Positions 36,551 to 45,425 of a stretch of DNA of 64,000 bases are shown piece after piece (within the stretch, counting starts at the first letter, position 1; every line of letters begins with the position of its first letter). The translations under genes were made by a program, and so were the position numbers. The notes below the pieces were generated by a model that was not told the origin of the DNA, did not search any database, and worked only from the letters and a program-made list of their open reading frames with translations. The stretch spans positions 4,144,501 through 4,208,500 of the forward strand of contig NC_020911.1 in assembly GCF_000155675.2 (NCBI RefSeq). The letters run 5' to 3'. This DNA comes from Octadecabacter antarcticus 307 (GTDB lineage: Bacteria > Pseudomonadota > Alphaproteobacteria > Rhodobacterales > Rhodobacteraceae).

Positions 36551-37309
36551 TCAGCTTGTCACTACTTGTGTGTTCCAAGCTTCGCAATTCGCAGTCAGTT
36601 CTTTTGACAACGCATTGTCTGTGAACAAAATATCGACGTCATTCAATGTGCAGATCGTGAGAGGCGCTTTTCGCTGAAATTTAGTATGATCGGCAACCAC
36701 CATCACGTTGCGGGATCGTTGAATGGCAGTCCTGCTGACCATCACCTCTTGGCCATCAAAATCAAGCAGGTCGCCGTCTGCGTCGATTGCCGAACAGCCC
36801 AGTACAGAGTGATCAAACTTAAACTGTTTGACCATTTCTGCCGTCAGACCTCCGACAATACCGCCATCCGAACGCCGCAGCACACCGCCTGCTAAAATGA
36901 TCTCACATGTTCTATTTACGGCCAATATATAGGCTATATTTAAATTATTAGTTACAACGAGTAGGTTTTCATGATCCAGCAACTCTTGCGCGACGGCTTC
37001 AGTGCTTGTCCCGATGTTCATAAAGACCGACGCGCCGTGTGGAATTGATTGGGCGCATTTGACGGCAATTGCTGCCTTGCCCGCTTCGTTGGTGCGGCGA
37101 CGTTCTTCGTAAATGATGTTCACGACACCGGATGGTACCACGGCCCCGCCATGTACCCGTTCAAGCCGCCCACTTTCGGCCAGATCAGACAGATCGCGTC
37201 TGATTGTTTGCACTGTAACGTTGTAGTGCTCGGCCAGCCCATCGACAGTGACCTTGCCTTCTTTGCGCGCAAAATCAAGGATCTCACTTTGCCTGAAATT
37301 CGAAACCAT
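36551..37309 (-). CDS. glpR: DeoR-family glycerol regulon repressor GlpR
   Basis: I start the protein at 37309 (252 residues, MVSNFRQSEILDFARKEGK), the usual GlpR length; the ORF open to 37423 adds 38 residues not seen in the family. N-terminal DeoR helix-turn-helix: VTVDGLAEHYNVTVQTIRRDLSDLAESGRLERVHGGAV. The sensor domain has MNIGTSTEAVAQELL, IILAGGVLRRSDGGIVGGL and CSAIDADGDLLDFDGQEV, where glycerol-3-phosphate binds in characterised members. It is divergent from glpD and leads two orphan permease genes. Confidence 0.92.
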   Translation of the reverse strand: MVSNFRQSEILDFARKEGKVTVDGLAEHYNVTVQTIRRDLSDLAESGRLERVHGGAVVPSGVVNIIYEERRRTNEAGKAAIAVKCAQSIPHGASVFMNIGTSTEAVAQELLDHENLLVVTNNLNIAYILAVNRTCEIILAGGVLRRSDGGIVGGLTAEMVKQFKFDHSVLGCSAIDADGDLLDFDGQEVMVSRTAIQRSRNVMVVADHTKFQRKAPLTICTLNDVDILFTDNALSKELTANCEAWNTQVVTS

Positions 37310-37503
37310 TGCACTCTCCAAAGCGCCACTCACGAACTGTCGAACAGGGCGTTTCGGACGGCTTACATCACCACCAACAAGCCGCAGTGACGTAGAATCG
37401 TCAAGGGGGTTGCCCAATTTCATGGCGCAAACCGCTTACGAAAGGGACGTATTCGATAATAAGAATCGATCTATTTCAGCTATTTGGAGGGCAAGCGAAC
37501 ACA

Positions 37504-37517
37504 AACGAACATTCGTT
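37504..37517. promoter_or_regulatory. Candidate GlpR operator
   Basis: Dyad AACGAA-CA-TTCGTT lies 100 bp before glpD in the divergent glpR-glpD region. Further ACGAAC/TTCG half-sites flank it (37495-37500 GCGAAC; 37451-37456 ATTCGA). TTCG-containing half-sites are typical of GlpR operators in other bacteria. Assignment is by position and symmetry. The rest of 37310-37603 shows no other feature I can support. Confidence 0.6.
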
Positions 37518-37603
37518 CTTGCAATGCAGCACATTTTGGCGCTGAATGAGGTATCGCTGCAAGCTGGGAGGCTGCAGCAAATAATGAATGCAGGGAGGCT
37601 TCA

Positions 37604-39226
37604 TTGGACCAGCGCAAAAATTGCAGCACTGTCGACCTTTTCGTCATCGGTGGTGGCATCAATGGATGTGGAATTGCGCGCGACGCTGTGGGCCGTGGGC
37701 TGACGGTTGAACTGGCCGAGATGAACGATCTGGCCTCCGCGACGTCGTCGGCATCGACAAAGCTTTTCCACGGTGGCCTGCGATATCTGGAATACTGGGA
37801 AATCCGACTTGTCCGCGAAGCTCTGATCGAACGCGAGGTTCTGCTAAAGGCGATGCCGCATATTTCGTGGCCGATGCGATTTATTCTGCCTTACCACAAA
37901 GACATGCGGTTTGACGGCGACACGCCGACGTCCAAGCTGTTGAACATTGTGATGCCTTGGATGAAGGGGCGCCGACCCGCGTGGCTGATCCGGTTTGGTT
38001 TGTTCCTCTATGACAACCTTGGTGGGCGTAAGATCCTCAAGGGAACAACGTCGCTTAATCTGGCGGGGACACCCGAGGGTGCGCCCCTGCAAGAGAGATT
38101 TGAACTGGCCTACGAATATTCAGACTGCTGGATCGAAGACAGCAGGCTGGTCGTTCTGACCGCGAGAGACGCCGAAGGTCGCGGCGCGCGCATCAATGTG
38201 CGCACCAAGGTCATTTCAGCGGAGCAAACGGAAGGCATTTGGGAAATTTCGCTTGAGGACACTGATACGGGTGTGCGCCGCGACGTGTCAGCGCGGATGT
38301 TGGTCAACGCTGGTGGGCCATGGGTCGAGGACGTGATCAGAAATACGGTACGGATCAATGCAACAGAAGGTGTTCGGTTGGTGCGCGGAAGTCATATCGT
38401 AACGCGTAAACTTTACGATCACGACAAATGCTATTTCTTCCAAGGCACCGATGGGCGGATTATTTTTACCGTGCCTTACGAAACCGACTTTACGCTGATC
38501 GGGACGACAGACGCAGAGCATGAAGACGTAAACCAAAAGCCAGTCTGCACCCCAGAAGAACAAAGCTACCTTTTGGATTTTGCTTCGAAATACCTCAAGA
38601 CCCCCGTCACAGCCGACGACATTGTCTGGACGTATTCTGGCGTTCGCCCGCTTTATGATGATGGTGCCAAGTCAGCCACGGCTGCAACGCGGGATTATGT
38701 TTTGAAAGTCGACACGTCTGCAGGCGCGCCAATCCTGAGCGTGTTTGGCGGTAAGATCACGACCCACCGCAAACTCGCCGAATCGGCGATGGAAAAGATC
38801 GGGGCGTTTTTCCCTGATGTTGAACAGTCCTGGACGGCCGGCGTACCGCTGCCGGGTGGCAATTTTTCGGTGGATGGCGTCGCGGCGTTGACGGCGCGGT
38901 TGTCGAAGCAATATCCGTTTCTGACGGTCGCGTGGACCAACCGCCTAATCAAAGCCTACGGGATGGACGCGTTCAACGTTCTTGCAGATGCAACCACCAA
39001 GGCTGCATTGGGCAAAGATTTTGGTGCCACGTTGACCGAAAGCGAAGTTGTTTGGCTGATCCAAAAAGAATTTGCACATACGGCTGAAGACATCGTTTGG
39101 CGTCGCTCAAAACTTGGACTGCGTATGAGTGTTGAAGACATAAACGCGCTGGACAAATGGATGGCACAGAACGCGTCGCACCACCGCAGCCACACACAAC
39201 CCGATCTGCCAAAGAGGAGCGCGTAA
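37604..39226 (+). CDS. glpD: Aerobic glycerol-3-phosphate dehydrogenase
   Basis: FAD-dependent membrane-associated enzyme that oxidises sn-glycerol-3-phosphate to dihydroxyacetone phosphate and passes electrons to quinone. The 540-residue product starts at a TTG (37604) with a strong GGGAGG site 5-10 nt before it; nearby ATGs are out of frame. The FAD motif VIGGGINGCGIARDAVGRG is at residues about 14-32, and TKLFHGGLRYLEYWE and GVRPLYDDGAKSATAATRDYVL are family landmarks. It is the first gene of the glpD-STPQUV operon; its TAA overlaps the glpS ATG (TAATG). Confidence 0.95.
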   Translation: MDQRKNCSTVDLFVIGGGINGCGIARDAVGRGLTVELAEMNDLASATSSASTKLFHGGLRYLEYWEIRLVREALIEREVLLKAMPHISWPMRFILPYHKDMRFDGDTPTSKLLNIVMPWMKGRRPAWLIRFGLFLYDNLGGRKILKGTTSLNLAGTPEGAPLQERFELAYEYSDCWIEDSRLVVLTARDAEGRGARINVRTKVISAEQTEGIWEISLEDTDTGVRRDVSARMLVNAGGPWVEDVIRNTVRINATEGVRLVRGSHIVTRKLYDHDKCYFFQGTDGRIIFTVPYETDFTLIGTTDAEHEDVNQKPVCTPEEQSYLLDFASKYLKTPVTADDIVWTYSGVRPLYDDGAKSATAATRDYVLKVDTSAGAPILSVFGGKITTHRKLAESAMEKIGAFFPDVEQSWTAGVPLPGGNFSVDGVAALTARLSKQYPFLTVAWTNRLIKAYGMDAFNVLADATTKAALGKDFGATLTESEVVWLIQKEFAHTAEDIVWRRSKLGLRMSVEDINALDKWMAQNASHHRSHTQPDLPKRSA

Positions 39227-40314
39227 TGTCATTGGTTCTAGAAGGCGTGTCCAAGGTCGTGAACGGCCAGACACATATTTATACGACCGATCTTGAACTG
39301 CAAAGCGGTACGATGAACGTCTTGCTTGGACCAACGTCATCAGGGAAGACATCGCTTATGCGGCTGATGGCTGGTCTGGATGTACCGAACACTGGAAAAA
39401 TTATCTGGGGTGGACAGGACGTCACGGGAATGCGCGTTCAAGAGCGCGGTATCGCCATGGTCTATCAGCAGTTCATTAATTACCCGTCGATGACGGTGTA
39501 TGAAAACATCGCCAGCCCCATGCGTCTTCTCAAACAATCTGCCAGCCAGATTGATGCGGCCGTCAGACAGGCCGCTGACCTGATGAAACTTGGCCCCTTC
39601 CTTGATCGCAAACCACTGGAATTGTCAGGTGGTCAGCAACAACGTTGTGCCTTGGCACGCGCACTTGTCAAAGATGCCGGTCTTGTGTTGCTGGATGAGC
39701 CGCTGGCCAACCTTGATTATAAATTGCGCGAAGAATTGCGCGCTGAAATCCCAAAAATATTTGAAGAGGCTGGATCAATCTTTGTCTATGCCACGACGGA
39801 ACCGGAAGAGGCGCTGCTTTTGGGCGGCAATACCGCGGCCATGTGGGAAGGCAGGATTACGCAGTTCGGCTTGACGCCCACGGTATATCGGCGACCTATC
39901 AACGCGACGACGGCACGGGTGTTCTCAGATCCGCCGATGAATTTTCTGAATATCCAGAAGACAGGCGCCCGCCTGCAGTTCGGGGATGGACAAGCAGCCG
40001 CAGCATCTGGCGCCTTTGCGGGCTTGGATGACGGAGACTACATCGCCGGTTTCCGCCCCAACCATCTTGAACTCGAAAAACAGAGTGCTGACACATTGGA
40101 GTTCAGCGGTAAACTGCGGGTCACTGAAATCACGGGTTCCGAAACTTTCGTCCACCTCGATCATCAAGGTGACAGTTGGGTTGGCCTGATCCATGGCGTG
40201 CGGGACCTTAAGATCGGTATGTCTTTGAAGGTCTATCTTGACCCAAGCCATGTTTATATTTTCGCTCAGGACGGCACGTCTGTCGCGCCTGCATCCTATG
40301 CAACTGCGGCCTGA
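39226..40314 (+). CDS. glpS: Glycerol ABC transporter ATP-binding protein GlpS
   Basis: A 362-residue ATPase, starting at 39226 in the overlap with glpD. Walker A is GPTSSGKT, the signature LSGGQQQRCALARAL is intact and Walker B is LVLLDEPLANLD. The H-loop, normally VTHDQ, reads YATTEPEEAL, so the switch histidine is missing. This asymmetry is complementary to that of GlpT (see findings). GlpS and GlpT form the motor of the GlpSTPQUV glycerol importer described in Rhizobium leguminosarum. Confidence 0.93.
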   Translation: MSLVLEGVSKVVNGQTHIYTTDLELQSGTMNVLLGPTSSGKTSLMRLMAGLDVPNTGKIIWGGQDVTGMRVQERGIAMVYQQFINYPSMTVYENIASPMRLLKQSASQIDAAVRQAADLMKLGPFLDRKPLELSGGQQQRCALARALVKDAGLVLLDEPLANLDYKLREELRAEIPKIFEEAGSIFVYATTEPEEALLLGGNTAAMWEGRITQFGLTPTVYRRPINATTARVFSDPPMNFLNIQKTGARLQFGDGQAAAASGAFAGLDDGDYIAGFRPNHLELEKQSADTLEFSGKLRVTEITGSETFVHLDHQGDSWVGLIHGVRDLKIGMSLKVYLDPSHVYIFAQDGTSVAPASYATAA

Positions 40315-40325
40315 GGGAACATAAA

Positions 40326-41405
40326 ATGGCAAAAATTACCCTCGAAAATCTAGCGCATTCGTACCTGCCCAATCCGAGCAGCGAAGATGACTATGCGCTC
40401 AAAGAACTTAATCACGACTGGGCCGACGGCGAAGCCTACGCCTTGCTTGGGTCTTCCGGCTGCGGTAAATCTACGCTTCTCAACCTCATTTCTGGCCTGT
40501 TGCATCCCAGCCAAGGGCGTATTCTGTTCGACGATAAGGACGTGACGGCGGCACCAACGACACAGCGCAATATCGCGCAGGTTTTCCAGTTTCCTGTGGT
40601 CTACGACACCATGACTGTGCACGATAATCTGGCCTTTCCTTTGCGCAATCGCAGCGCCGATGCGGCCTATGTGCGTGACCGTGTTCAGCAGATCGCAGAA
40701 ATGATTGGGATGGAGGATATGCTGAACCGTAAGGCCCGTGGCCTGACGGCAGATGCCAAGCAAAAGATTTCACTGGGACGCGGCATGGTCCGCGAGGATG
40801 TGAACGCGTTATTGTTTGATGAACCGCTGACGGTCATTGATCCGCATATGAAATGGGAATTGCGCACCCAGCTTAAATCACTGCACCACGAATTTGGGCA
40901 CACAATGATCTACGTGACCCACGACCAGACTGAAGCGCTGACTTTCGCGGACAAAGTGGTCGTGATGTATGATGGCCGTGTTGTGCAGATTGGTACGCCG
41001 CAACAGCTTTTTGAGCAGCCCGAACATACATTCGTAGGCTATTTTATTGGCTCTCCGGGTATGAACGTTCTCGACGCGCAGGTGGATGGTGACACAGCCG
41101 TCCTTGCGGGCACGCAGATCCCCCTCGGCAAAGGTTTTGGCGCGTTGAGCGGCAAAGTTGAGCTGGGTGTGCGTCCCGAATTCACGTCTCTCAGTACGGG
41201 TGACGAAGGCCTGCCAGTGACAATAAAACGGGTCGAAGATGTTGGCCGCCACAAGATTGTGCGCGCCGATTTCAACGGTACTGAGATCAACGTGCTCGCG
41301 CCCGAAGGCGCCGATATTTCCCCAGACATGAACCGCGTTGTCTTCGATCCGACAGGAATCAACATTTACTCCAACAGCTGGCGCGTTGCGCCAAAGGTGG
41401 CTTGA
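40326..41405 (+). CDS. glpT: Glycerol ABC transporter ATP-binding protein GlpT
   Basis: A 359-residue ATPase. Walker A GSSGCGKST, Walker B ALLFDEPLTVID and H-loop VTHDQTEAL are present, but the ABC signature is changed from LSGGQ to LTADAKQKISLGRG. It therefore supplies a full catalytic half-site together with the intact signature of GlpS. This protein is unrelated to the GlpT glycerol-3-phosphate antiporter of E. coli despite the shared symbol. Confidence 0.93.
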   Translation: MAKITLENLAHSYLPNPSSEDDYALKELNHDWADGEAYALLGSSGCGKSTLLNLISGLLHPSQGRILFDDKDVTAAPTTQRNIAQVFQFPVVYDTMTVHDNLAFPLRNRSADAAYVRDRVQQIAEMIGMEDMLNRKARGLTADAKQKISLGRGMVREDVNALLFDEPLTVIDPHMKWELRTQLKSLHHEFGHTMIYVTHDQTEALTFADKVVVMYDGRVVQIGTPQQLFEQPEHTFVGYFIGSPGMNVLDAQVDGDTAVLAGTQIPLGKGFGALSGKVELGVRPEFTSLSTGDEGLPVTIKRVEDVGRHKIVRADFNGTEINVLAPEGADISPDMNRVVFDPTGINIYSNSWRVAPKVA

Positions 41406-41406
41406 T

Positions 41407-42279
41407 ATGAACAAGACCGTAAATCAAAAGGCATGGTTTCTTATTCTGCCCGTGTTGGTCCTCGTCGCGTTTTCCGCAGTGATCCCTTTAATGACAGTCG
41501 TAAACTACTCGGTTCAAGACACGTTCGGAAGAAACGAGTTCTTCTGGGCCGGCCTTGAGTGGTTCGAACAAATCCTGGCCTCAGAGAGGATGTGGGACGC
41601 CTTGGGGCGTCAAATTGCCTTCACTGCCATCATTTTGACGATTCAAATCCCGCTTGGTGTTTTTGTCGCGCTAAACATGCCAAAAAAGGGATTTTGGGCC
41701 TCGCTCTGCCTCGTGCTTATGTCGTTGCCACTCCTCATTCCTTGGAACGTTGTGGGAACGATTTGGCAGATTTTTGGCCGCGTCGATATTGGACTACTAG
41801 GTTACACACTTAATGCGATCGGAATTGATTATAACTACACGCAAGACTTCTATGCGGCCTGGATTACGGTCGTCATGATGGATGTGTGGCATTGGACATC
41901 ACTTGTGGCGCTTTTAGCCTACGCGGGTCTCCAGTCGATCCCGGACGCCTATTATCAGGCCGCCAAGATTGACCAAGCAAGCCGTTGGAAGGTGTTCCGC
42001 TTTATTGAACTCCCCAAGATCATGGGCGTTCTTATGATTGCTATTCTGCTGCGGTTTATGGACAGCTTTATGATCTACACCGAACCCTTCGTGGTCACAG
42101 GTGGCGGACCTGGTAATTCGACGACGTTCTTGTCGATCGATCTGGTCAAAATGGCCCTAGGACAGTTCGACCTTGGTCCCGCTGCTGCCTTCTCGATCAT
42201 GTATTACCTCGTGATCCTGCTGGTTTCATATGTGTTTTACACAGTGATGACGAACCTCGACAAAAGGGATGGCCACTAA
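41407..42279 (+). CDS. glpP: Glycerol ABC transporter permease GlpP
   Basis: A 290-residue six-helix permease; the start at 41407 is one base after the glpT stop, and the open frame upstream of it lies inside glpT. The EAA loop is DAYYQAAKIDQASRWKVFRFIELPKIMGV near residue 182, and WHWTSLVALLAYAGLQSIP precedes it. Its TAA overlaps the glpQ start (TAATG). The orphan permease at 35651-36517 is a paralogue. Confidence 0.93.
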   Translation: MNKTVNQKAWFLILPVLVLVAFSAVIPLMTVVNYSVQDTFGRNEFFWAGLEWFEQILASERMWDALGRQIAFTAIILTIQIPLGVFVALNMPKKGFWASLCLVLMSLPLLIPWNVVGTIWQIFGRVDIGLLGYTLNAIGIDYNYTQDFYAAWITVVMMDVWHWTSLVALLAYAGLQSIPDAYYQAAKIDQASRWKVFRFIELPKIMGVLMIAILLRFMDSFMIYTEPFVVTGGGPGNSTTFLSIDLVKMALGQFDLGPAAAFSIMYYLVILLVSYVFYTVMTNLDKRDGH

Positions 42280-43127
42280 TGTCTGATCTTACACATACAC
42301 ACGCAAAACGTGGCCTTGGCTTGCCAAAGATCAACGGCAGCGCGATCGTCATGGGCCTGTATCTGCTGTTCTTGTTGCTGCCAATCTATTGGCTGCTGAC
42401 CATGAGCCTAAAAACAAACACTGAGATTTTGGGTAGCTTTACCTTGTGGCCCCAAAATATGACGTTCGACAACTACATGACAATCCTGACAGACCCGTCT
42501 TGGTATACCGGCTACCTGAATTCCATGACCTACGTTGTCATGAACATGGTAATCTCGCTCGCTGTTGCGCTGCCTGCGGCCTATGCGTTTAGCCGCTACT
42601 CGTTCCTTGGCGACAAGCACCTGTTCTTTTGGTTGCTGACCAACCGGATGGCCCCACCTGCGGTCTTTGCATTGCCGTTTTTCCAGCTTTACAGCTCGAT
42701 TGGTTTGTTTGACACGCATATTGCCGTCGCACTTGCCCACGCGCTGTTCAACGTGCCTCTGGCGGTTTGGATTCTTGAGGGGTTCATGCGCGGCGTGCCC
42801 AAGGAAATCGACGAAACAGCCTATATCGATGGCTACTCGTTCCCGCGGTTTTTCGTGAAAATATTTACACCGCTTGTCGCGTCAGGGATCGGGGTGACCG
42901 CGTTCTTCTTGTTCATGTTCAGTTGGGTCGAACTACTTCTCAGCCGGACCCTGACCAGTGTGGACGCCAAACCAATTGCTGCAACGATGACACGGACGGT
43001 CGGGGCTTCTGGCATCGACTGGGGTGTGTTGGCAGCAGCGGGGATTCTGACGATCTTGCCCGGTGCCTTGGTCATCTACTTTGTCCGCAATTACATCGCC
43101 AAGGGCTTCGCCCTAGGCCGCGTTTAA
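42279..43127 (+). CDS. glpQ: Glycerol ABC transporter permease GlpQ
   Basis: A 282-residue MalG-like permease partner of GlpP. Landmarks are YAFSRYSFLGDKHLFFWLLTNRMAPPAVF, the EAA loop GVPKEIDETAYIDGYSFPRFFVKIFTPLV and a C-terminus ending YIAKGFALGRV. The gene overlaps glpP by one base and precedes glpU by 19 bp. The orphan permease at 34848-35654 is a paralogue. Confidence 0.93.
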   Translation: MSDLTHTHAKRGLGLPKINGSAIVMGLYLLFLLLPIYWLLTMSLKTNTEILGSFTLWPQNMTFDNYMTILTDPSWYTGYLNSMTYVVMNMVISLAVALPAAYAFSRYSFLGDKHLFFWLLTNRMAPPAVFALPFFQLYSSIGLFDTHIAVALAHALFNVPLAVWILEGFMRGVPKEIDETAYIDGYSFPRFFVKIFTPLVASGIGVTAFFLFMFSWVELLLSRTLTSVDAKPIAATMTRTVGASGIDWGVLAAAGILTILPGALVIYFVRNYIAKGFALGRV

Positions 43128-43146
43128 CAAAAAAGGGAGAAATATC

Positions 43147-43419
43147 ATGGACTGGATGGCTTGGACTTGGCCCACCGCCACTTTCTTCGCAATTATCGCA
43201 GTCACTTTGATCACCTTTACGGTGCTTGCGATCAAATATCCCGAAGTGCCACGCACTGGTATTCTTCGGATCGAAACGACGCGGGGTGACAGATTGTTTA
43301 TCACGCTACTGGGCTCTGCCTTTCTTAATTTGGCTTGGCTCGGATTGTTCAGCGCTCCGCAATGGGGGGCGCTGATCGTGTGCTTATTTTATGCCATCGC
43401 GGTTTTCCGTTGGGTCTAG
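43147..43419 (+). CDS. glpU: Small membrane protein GlpU (DUF2160)
   Basis: A 90-residue DUF2160 protein with two or three hydrophobic segments (WPTATFFAIIAVTLITFTVLAI and an aromatic-rich C-terminal half). The family occurs almost only in glycerol ABC operons, always between the permeases and the receptor, as here. In R. leguminosarum the gene belongs to the glp transporter operon; its molecular job is not established. A GGGAGA site precedes the ATG. Confidence 0.88.
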   Translation: MDWMAWTWPTATFFAIIAVTLITFTVLAIKYPEVPRTGILRIETTRGDRLFITLLGSAFLNLAWLGLFSAPQWGALIVCLFYAIAVFRWV

Positions 43420-43492
43420 AAAGCGCATCCACCGAACGGTTTGGTGTCTGATATCCATGCTGTTCACATGTTCTGAATTGGGAGGAAAAAGT

Positions 43493-45217
43493 ATGAACTT
43501 GCGACTAAAAGGAACGACTGCGGTTGGGCTTGCCGTGTGCATGCTGGCCGCACCTGCGTTCGCTGATATGGAGGCCGCACAGGCATTCCTTGATAGCGAA
43601 ATCGGCGAATTGTCCACGCTATCACGCGCGGATCAGGAAGCTGAAATGCAGTGGTTTATCGACGCCGCGCAGCCATATGCAGGTATGGAAATCAACGTGG
43701 TATCCGAGACAATCGGGACCCATGAGTATGAATCCAACGTGTTGGCAGCTGCGTTCTTTGCCATAACTGGAATTCAGGTCACACATGACCTGATCGGAGA
43801 AGGCGACGTTGTCGAAAAGCTGCAAACACAAATGCAGACAGGCGAGAATATCTATGACGCCTATGTCAACGACAGTGACCTGATCGGTACGCATTGGCGC
43901 TATCAGCAAGCCCGTAACCTGACCGATTGGATAGCTGACGAAGGCGCTGCTGTCACAAATCCGAACCTGAATCTGGAAGACTTCATTGGCCTTTCCTTTA
44001 CCACAGGTCCGGATGGCAAAGTCTATCAATTGCCAACTCAGCAGTTCGCGAACCTTTATTGGTTCCGCTATGATTGGTTCAACGACGACATCAACAAGGC
44101 CGACTTCTTGGCTGAGTACGGCTATGAGCTAGGCGTTCCAGTCAACTGGTCAGCATACGAAGATATCGCAGCATTCTTTACGGGCCGCGATCTGTCGCGC
44201 TTGGGCGTTGAAGGCGACGTCTTTGGCAACATGGACTATGGCAAGCGCGATCCGTCGCTCGGCTGGCGCTACACTGATGCATGGCTGTCCATGGCTGGTG
44301 CTGGCGACATAGGTGAGCCGAATGGCCTGCCCGTCGATGAATGGGGTATTCGTGTTAACGAGAATTCACAGCCCGTCGGGTCCTGTGTTGCTCGCGGTGG
44401 TGCGACCAACGGTCCAGCTGCTGTTTATGCTGTGACCAAAGCAATCGAATGGCTTCAACTCTACTCTCCACCTGCGGCGATGGGCATGACGTTCTCTGAA
44501 GCAGGGCCAATTCCTGCACAGGGTAATGTCGCACAGCAGATGTTCTGGTATACCGCGTTTACCGCAGCATCCGTTGAACCTGGCCTGCCAGTGATGAATG
44601 AAGATGGCACGCCAAAGTGGCGCATGGCACCTTCACCGCACGGCGCATACTGGGTTGAAGGCACAAAGATCGGCTACCAAGACGCCGGTTCTTGGACGCT
44701 GATGAAATCCACACCAGTTGATCGTGCACAAGCTGCTTGGCTTTACGCCCAGTTCGTCACATCGCTGACTGTGGACGTACGCAAAAGCCATGTTGGTCTG
44801 ACATTCATTCGTGAATCAACGATCCAGCATGAAAGCTTCACCGAGCGTGCACCACGTCTTGGTGGTCTGATCGAGTTTTACCGCTCGCCAGCCCGCGTTC
44901 AGTGGTCCCCAACTGGCACGAACGTGCCTGACTATCCAAAGCTGGCGCAGTTGTGGTGGCAGAACATAGGCGACGCAATGTCCGGTGCGAAAACACCACA
45001 AGAGGCTCTTGATGGGCTTTGCGCAGATCAAGAAGCCGTCTTGGCCCGTCTTGAGCGTGCAGGCGTCCAAGGTGAATTCGGTCCACTCTTGAACGAAGAG
45101 AGTGATCCAGAATACTGGCTGTCCCAGCCCGGTTCACCTAAGCCACGGCTTGAAAATGAAGACGAGACTCCGGTCACGATTTCATATGACGAGCTGATCC
45201 AATCCTGGCAGCAATAA
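43493..45217 (+). CDS. glpV: Glycerol ABC transporter substrate-binding protein GlpV
   Basis: A 574-residue periplasmic receptor, longer than ordinary sugar receptors as is usual for GlpV. The start at 43493 has a GGGAGGA site and yields a signal peptide ending APAFA before DMEAAQAF; the in-frame extension to 43391 is unsupported. Landmarks are ITGIQVTHDLIGEGDVVEKLQTQMQTG, LPTQQFANLYWFRYDWF and LGWRYTDAWLSMAGAGDIG. It delivers glycerol to GlpPQ. The last gene of the operon; followed by two hairpins. Confidence 0.93.
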   Translation: MNLRLKGTTAVGLAVCMLAAPAFADMEAAQAFLDSEIGELSTLSRADQEAEMQWFIDAAQPYAGMEINVVSETIGTHEYESNVLAAAFFAITGIQVTHDLIGEGDVVEKLQTQMQTGENIYDAYVNDSDLIGTHWRYQQARNLTDWIADEGAAVTNPNLNLEDFIGLSFTTGPDGKVYQLPTQQFANLYWFRYDWFNDDINKADFLAEYGYELGVPVNWSAYEDIAAFFTGRDLSRLGVEGDVFGNMDYGKRDPSLGWRYTDAWLSMAGAGDIGEPNGLPVDEWGIRVNENSQPVGSCVARGGATNGPAAVYAVTKAIEWLQLYSPPAAMGMTFSEAGPIPAQGNVAQQMFWYTAFTAASVEPGLPVMNEDGTPKWRMAPSPHGAYWVEGTKIGYQDAGSWTLMKSTPVDRAQAAWLYAQFVTSLTVDVRKSHVGLTFIRESTIQHESFTERAPRLGGLIEFYRSPARVQWSPTGTNVPDYPKLAQLWWQNIGDAMSGAKTPQEALDGLCADQEAVLARLERAGVQGEFGPLLNEESDPEYWLSQPGSPKPRLENEDETPVTISYDELIQSWQQ

Positions 45218-45222
45218 ACTGA

Positions 45223-45250
45223 TTTGGGGCCGCGACATCGTGGCCCCAAA
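45223..45250 (+). terminator. Hairpin after glpV
   Basis: TTTGGGGCC pairs with GGCCCCAAA (9 bp, extendable with GCGA/TCGT), 5 bp after the glpV stop. No T-run follows, so this is a stabilising stem or a first, weak terminator. Confidence 0.65.
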
Positions 45251-45300
45251 CTCACAGAAATATTTACGTCTTCGGATCACCCTAGCGGCTGATTTATGGA

Positions 45301-45329
45301 ATGGTCGCCCTGTTTGGCGGCCATTTTTT
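45301..45329 (+). terminator. Rho-independent terminator of the glp operon
   Basis: ATGGTCGCC pairs with GGCGGCCAT (9 bp, one G-T) around a 6-nt loop and is followed directly by a run of T. It ends glpD-STPQUV before the dehydrogenase gene. The remaining 45330-45425 shows only presumed promoter sequence. Confidence 0.85.
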
Positions 45330-45425
45330 GTAGCGTGCAAACACATGCAGACTGGTTAAACTATTTTTCAAAATTGGCCGTAATACACTTTTTTGCGCCA
45401 TGTTGCCTTCTAAGGATTAGAGCCA

